In this document: positions 10,034 through 12,840 of the stretch, in pieces
How the letters are laid out: every line of letters begins with the position of its first letter
Numbering within the stretch: the stretch's first letter is position 1
Origin: Collinsella aerofaciens
Lineage (GTDB): Bacteria > Actinomycetota > Coriobacteriia > Coriobacteriales > Coriobacteriaceae
Length of the DNA stretch: 12,840 nt
Direction of reading: 5' to 3'
Assembly (NCBI GenBank): GCA_030841765.1
Contig: JAUUSS010000067.1
Location: 1 to 12,840 of the forward strand
Position numbers and translations under genes: made by a program
Notes under the pieces: model-generated
The model's input: the letters and a program-made list of their open reading frames with translations, nothing else
Database searches by the model: none
What the model was told of the DNA's origin: nothing

Positions 10034-11377
10034 ATGGCTAAGCGTTCTGGGTCGTATTCTGTGCCGTTCTCGTTTGAGTTGCTTTCGTTTGATGAGGCTG
10101 TGGGGCTTGCTGCTGATACGGGGCGGATTTCTGGGGATGCTGGTCCTCTGCTTGAGACGGTTGTCGATATGCTCGATGAGCTGGGGCGTCCGGACGAGTA
10201 TTTCGATTGCATCCAGGTTGCCGGTACCAATGGCAAGACTTCGACTACGCGTTTTTCGGCTGCCATTCTTCGTGGTGAGGGGCTCAAAACCGCGCTGTAT
10301 ACGTCGCCACAGCTGGTGCGCTATCCCGAGCGCATGGAGGTTGATGGGTGCGTCGTGAGCGACGAGGCCTTTGCCCATGGCGTTTCGGCAGCTGTCGAGG
10401 CGGGGCATCGCGTGAATGCGCGCCGTGTGGCGGCAGGGGAGCGCGCCTATACCATCACACCGTTTGACCTGCTGACGGCTGCTGCACTTGTAGTGTTTGC
10501 CGAGGCTTGCGTGGACGTAGCCGTGCTTGAGGTTGGCATGGGCGGGCGTTGGGACGCCACGAGTGCGACCGATCCCGTCGCCGTTGCCATTACGGGCATT
10601 GGGCTCGATCATACACGTATTTTGGGCAACACGCTCGAGGCCATTGCGGGGGAGAAGGCTGCGGTTATTAAGCCTGGGCGCTTTGTTGTTTTGGGCGAGG
10701 GTACGCATGAGGCGAGCGTTCAGCGCGTGATGGATGCCCGTTGCCGTGAGTGCGGTGTGGTGCCGCTCGTGGTGAACCATGCCACAACCAAGGTTCCGGC
10801 ACACGTGGGCGACACGGTTGAGTTTAGCTGCACCACGCCGCGTGCGATCTATACGTCAAGCATGGTTAAGCCGGCCTACCAGCCGCAGAATGCTGCGTGC
10901 GCGATTATGCTGTGCGAGGGGTATTTGGGCCGCGAGCTCGACCACGATGCGCTGGATGCATCGCTTATGGGCTGCCCCACGCCGGGTCGTTTTGATGTGC
11001 TGGGGACCGATCCGCTCAAGCTGATCGACGCCTGCCATAACCCTCAGAGCTGCGAGAACTTTGTGAGCGCGCTGGACGAGATAGATCCGTGCGTCGAGAA
11101 TCGCCCCACGCTGCTGTGCGCCGCACTGGCCGACAAGGATGTGGCCGGTATTGTCGATGTTCTGATTCCGGCCTTCCCGCGTGTGGTCGTAACCCAGACC
11201 GATTCCGATCGCGCCCTGCCGGCAGAGGAACTTGCTGCCCTGGTGGACGCCAACAAGCTTGCCGGTGTGTACCCTAGCGTGCCCGAGGCTCTCGCGGCTT
11301 TTGACGCCGTGGGCGAGTCCTTCGTTGCCGCCGGCACCATCACCCTAGCCGGCGAAGTAGCCGGCCTGCTGCGCTAG
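10034..11377 (+). CDS. folC: Folylpolyglutamate synthase / dihydrofolate synthase
   Basis: This Mur-ligase-like enzyme adds glutamate to folates (and possibly to dihydropteroate) using ATP. In the 447-residue product the P-loop is GTNGKTS (64-70), the omega-loop region is YTSPQL (89-94, with Gln where many members have His), then GMGGRWDAT (168-176), the DHTRILG segment (192-198), EKAAVIKPG (207-215) whose Lys208 corresponds to the carbamylated lysine, and DACHNP (332-337) opening the C-terminal domain. I chose the ATG at 10034, with GAGGGG ten bases upstream; the in-frame ATG at 10013 lies inside the terminator-like tail and lacks a site. The first 60 or so codons use many T-ending and GGG codons, unlike the later part and unlike valS. 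Whether it also has dihydrofolate synthase activity cannot be read from the sequence. It converges on the minus-strand peptidase gene. Confidence 0.94.
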   Translation: MAKRSGSYSVPFSFELLSFDEAVGLAADTGRISGDAGPLLETVVDMLDELGRPDEYFDCIQVAGTNGKTSTTRFSAAILRGEGLKTALYTSPQLVRYPERMEVDGCVVSDEAFAHGVSAAVEAGHRVNARRVAAGERAYTITPFDLLTAAALVVFAEACVDVAVLEVGMGGRWDATSATDPVAVAITGIGLDHTRILGNTLEAIAGEKAAVIKPGRFVVLGEGTHEASVQRVMDARCRECGVVPLVVNHATTKVPAHVGDTVEFSCTTPRAIYTSSMVKPAYQPQNAACAIMLCEGYLGRELDHDALDASLMGCPTPGRFDVLGTDPLKLIDACHNPQSCENFVSALDEIDPCVENRPTLLCAALADKDVAGIVDVLIPAFPRVVVTQTDSDRALPAEELAALVDANKLAGVYPSVPEALAAFDAVGESFVAAGTITLAGEVAGLLR

Positions 11378-11391
11378 CCCATCCCCTCATC

Positions 11392-11458
11392 AGTTGCGGT
11401 GAAATAGTTCCTGTTTTTGGGTTCTAGCAGCCCATCCAGGAACTATTCCACCGCAACT
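11392..11458 (-). repeat. Dispersed long palindrome, copy 2 (inverted relative to copy 1)
   Basis: The arms 11392-11413 and 11437-11458 pair over 22 positions with one mismatch (A11402 opposite C11448). Read on the minus strand it matches the copy at 3006-3074 in both arms and in the inner CTnGAnCCC loop segment, and the mismatch becomes the same G-U wobble. The element therefore has an orientation, and this copy points left. It occupies the gap between convergent folC and the peptidase gene, downstream of both. Confidence 0.85.
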
Positions 11459-11482
11459 TAGTTTGGGGGCTTGGGGACCAGG

Positions 11483-12570
11483 CTAGTCTAGGCGGAATGG
11501 GTCGTGAGGGTAGGCGTTGAGAATCTCGACGCCCTTCTCGGTCACCAGGGCCAAGTCCTCGATGCGGACGCCGGTGCGGCCGGGGAGGTAGATGCCCGGC
11601 TCGATGGAGAACGTCATGCCCGGCTCTACGACCTGCTCGTTGACGAGTGAAACGTCGCCCGGCTCGTGGTCCTGCAGGCCGATCGAGTGACCCAGGCGAT
11701 GCGTAAAGTACCGCCCATAGCCCGCGTCTTCAATCACGTCGCGTGCGGCGCGGTCCAGGTCACACATGCGCACGCCCGGTGCGATGAGTGTTTCGGCGGC
11801 CTCGTTGGCACGGCGCACGATGTCGTAGATGCGCGCCGTCTCCTCGTCCGGCTCGCCCCAAAAGAACGTGCGCGTCATGTCCGAACAGTAGTTGCAGCGG
11901 CGTCCGCCAATGTCGAACAGCACCACGTCGCCACGCTTGAGCACGGTGTCGTCGGGTTCGTGGTGCGGGTCGCCGGCGTTGGCACCAAAGCTCACGATGG
12001 GCGAAAAACTAAAGCCCTCGCAGCCGTGCTTGCGATACAAGCCGAGCATCTGGTCGGCAATCTCGCGTTCCGTCACGCCTTCGTGGACGAGCTTGATGCA
12101 TCGGCCATCACGGCGTCGTTAGCGGTCGAGGACGCGCGCATGAGCTCCTGCTCGGTGGCATCCTTGTGGGTGCGCGCTGCGGTGACGGCAAAGTCACCCA
12201 GGAAAAACTCGCTCGTAGCATGGCGCTCCATGAGCGGCATCAAAAAGCCGGAGCGCATGACGGTGTCGATGCCGAGCGGTTTGGTCGGATCGATTTCGCG
12301 AGCGATGGCATCGGCCACGACGTCGGTATCGGTGTGGTAGGCAACGCGGGCATTGTCATACTCGGGCAGCTGATGCAGAGCGTTGACCAAGATCACTGGC
12401 TCGTTACCGCGTGCGAGCAGCACGCCGCAAAAACGCTCGAACATATCGGCATAAAAGCCGGTCAGGTAATAAATCGACCACGGGTCGTTTACGAGCAGCT
12501 GTGCGCCGGGGTGCTGAGCCTCGAGCGCATCGAGCACGCGCGCCACGCGCTGGTCATCGACATGTGCCAT
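11483..12570 (-). pseudogene. M24-family Xaa-Pro peptidase, split by a single-base frameshift
   Basis: Two minus-strand frames together make one M24B peptidase, which removes N-terminal residues before proline or cleaves Xaa-Pro dipeptides. The N-terminal part (12570 to 12073, 165 residues) is the creatinase-like domain. The C-terminal part (12076 to 11483) carries all five metal ligands; numbering from the GTG at 12076 these are Asp55, Asp66, His130 (GHSIG), Glu159 (SIEPG) and Glu173 (RIEDL). Adding one base near 12095-12096 restores a continuous 362-residue protein (DAFKLVHEGVTERE), the normal family length. The start ATG at 12568-12570 has AAAGGA six bases upstream. At the break the frame-1 TGA overlaps a GTG in the second frame (GTGA), so both halves could in principle be translated separately. 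A true mutation and a sequencing error cannot be told apart here. Confidence 0.85.
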
Positions 12571-12576
12571 GAAACA

Positions 12577-12583
12577 TCCTTTC
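12577..12583 (-). promoter_or_regulatory. Ribosome-binding site of the split peptidase
   Basis: On the minus strand AAAGGAT precedes the ATG at 12570 with six bases after AAAGGA. It decides this start over the in-frame ATG 39 bases further upstream (12609), which lies within the inverted repeat at 12590-12674. Confidence 0.7.
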
Positions 12584-12589
12584 GCTAGG

Positions 12590-12674
12590 TTGCCACCATG
12601 GTATCCCATGCCCGGCAGCTAGGGACGTTCCTTTTATGCCGGCACTTTGGGACACTCCATGGCGAGCCTGGCAA
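12590..12674. repeat. Extended nested inverted repeat upstream of the peptidase gene
   Basis: Four paired blocks nest in order: TTGCCA (12590-12595) with TGGCAA (12669-12674), CCATGG (12596-12601) with CCATGG (12657-12662), TCCCA (12604-12608) with TGGGA (12648-12652), and CCGGCA (12612-12617) with TGCCGG (12637-12642). Unpaired bulges separate the blocks. It begins seven bases beyond the peptidase ribosome-binding site, so it would lie in that gene's leader or promoter region. Confidence 0.5.
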
Positions 12675-12840
12675 GCGCGCAGGAAAAAGTAGTCATAAGA
12701 GGCCCGTCCCAAATGGGCTGGCTTCAAAAGTATGGCGGATTACGGGGCTGGACCTGTATTACTTGACCATGGGAAAAATCACGAAATTAAAACCGACGCT
12801 CCTATAAGTTGTCAAGAGGCAGTTTGCGGGAGCGTTCTCT
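12675..12840. other. Right-edge intergenic sequence, no supported gene
   Basis: No convincing coding region is seen. TTGACC (12763-12768) followed after 17-18 bases by an AT-rich ATTAAAA is a possible weak rightward promoter for a gene beyond the window. An inverted repeat ACGCTCC (12796-12802) / GGAGCGT (12829-12835) lies near the edge and may be the start of another palindromic element. An open frame covering 12598-12807 has no recognisable domain, overlaps the inverted repeat at 12590-12674 and lacks a ribosome-binding site. Confidence 0.35.

Noticed and set aside
11392..11458. Palindrome between convergent genes as a simple bidirectional terminator
   Set aside because: Neither strand has the expected T-run after the stem, and a homologous copy exists at a non-convergent site, so I list it as a repeat; termination stays possible.
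12598..12807. A 69-residue plus-strand open frame near the right edge
   Set aside because: No ribosome-binding site or domain is seen, it overlaps the nested inverted repeat, and its composition is unlike the neighbouring genes. It could be repeat-derived, but I cannot support it as a gene.

Overview
The window looks like a high-GC actinobacterial chromosome of the class Coriobacteriia, most likely Collinsella. I base this on the trigger factor, ClpP/ClpX and Xdh-like protein sequences, the strong C/G-ending codon preference in the highly expressed genes, and the intergenic palindromes. The genus is an inference from memory of these families; no search was run.

Layout, left to right. (1) Bases 1-2759 hold the 3' part of a large molybdenum hydroxylase in which the two [2Fe-2S] clusters and the molybdopterin domain are fused in one chain without an FAD domain. 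It resembles selenium-dependent xanthine dehydrogenases. (2) Bases 2760-3175 hold no gene but are packed with palindromes: three related hairpins in tandem, then a long perfect-looking hairpin whose second copy lies 8.4 kb away in opposite orientation. (3) A tRNA-Leu(UAG) is followed by tig, clpP and clpX. This is the classic protein quality-control cluster: a ribosome-bound chaperone, then the ClpXP protease. clpP and clpX are one base apart and end at a strong Rho-independent terminator. (4) valS follows, with a 5' leader carrying an 18-position hairpin, and then folC. valS-folC is a common gene pair. Between them lie a nested inverted repeat and a terminator-like hairpin next to the folC start. 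(5) folC converges on a minus-strand M24-family Xaa-Pro peptidase gene that is split by a one-base frameshift. The second copy of the dispersed palindrome sits between the two convergent genes. (6) The right edge (12571-12840) has no convincing gene but holds an extended nested inverted repeat directly upstream of the peptidase ribosome-binding site.

Most protein-coding content is housekeeping: protein folding and proteolysis, valyl-tRNA synthesis, folate polyglutamylation and peptide trimming. The unusual material is non-coding: at least eight sizeable inverted repeats in about 1.4 kb of intergenic DNA, of which two sets are demonstrably related by sequence. The other notable point is the frameshifted peptidase. 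I see no mobile-element gene, CRISPR array, defence system or phage gene here.
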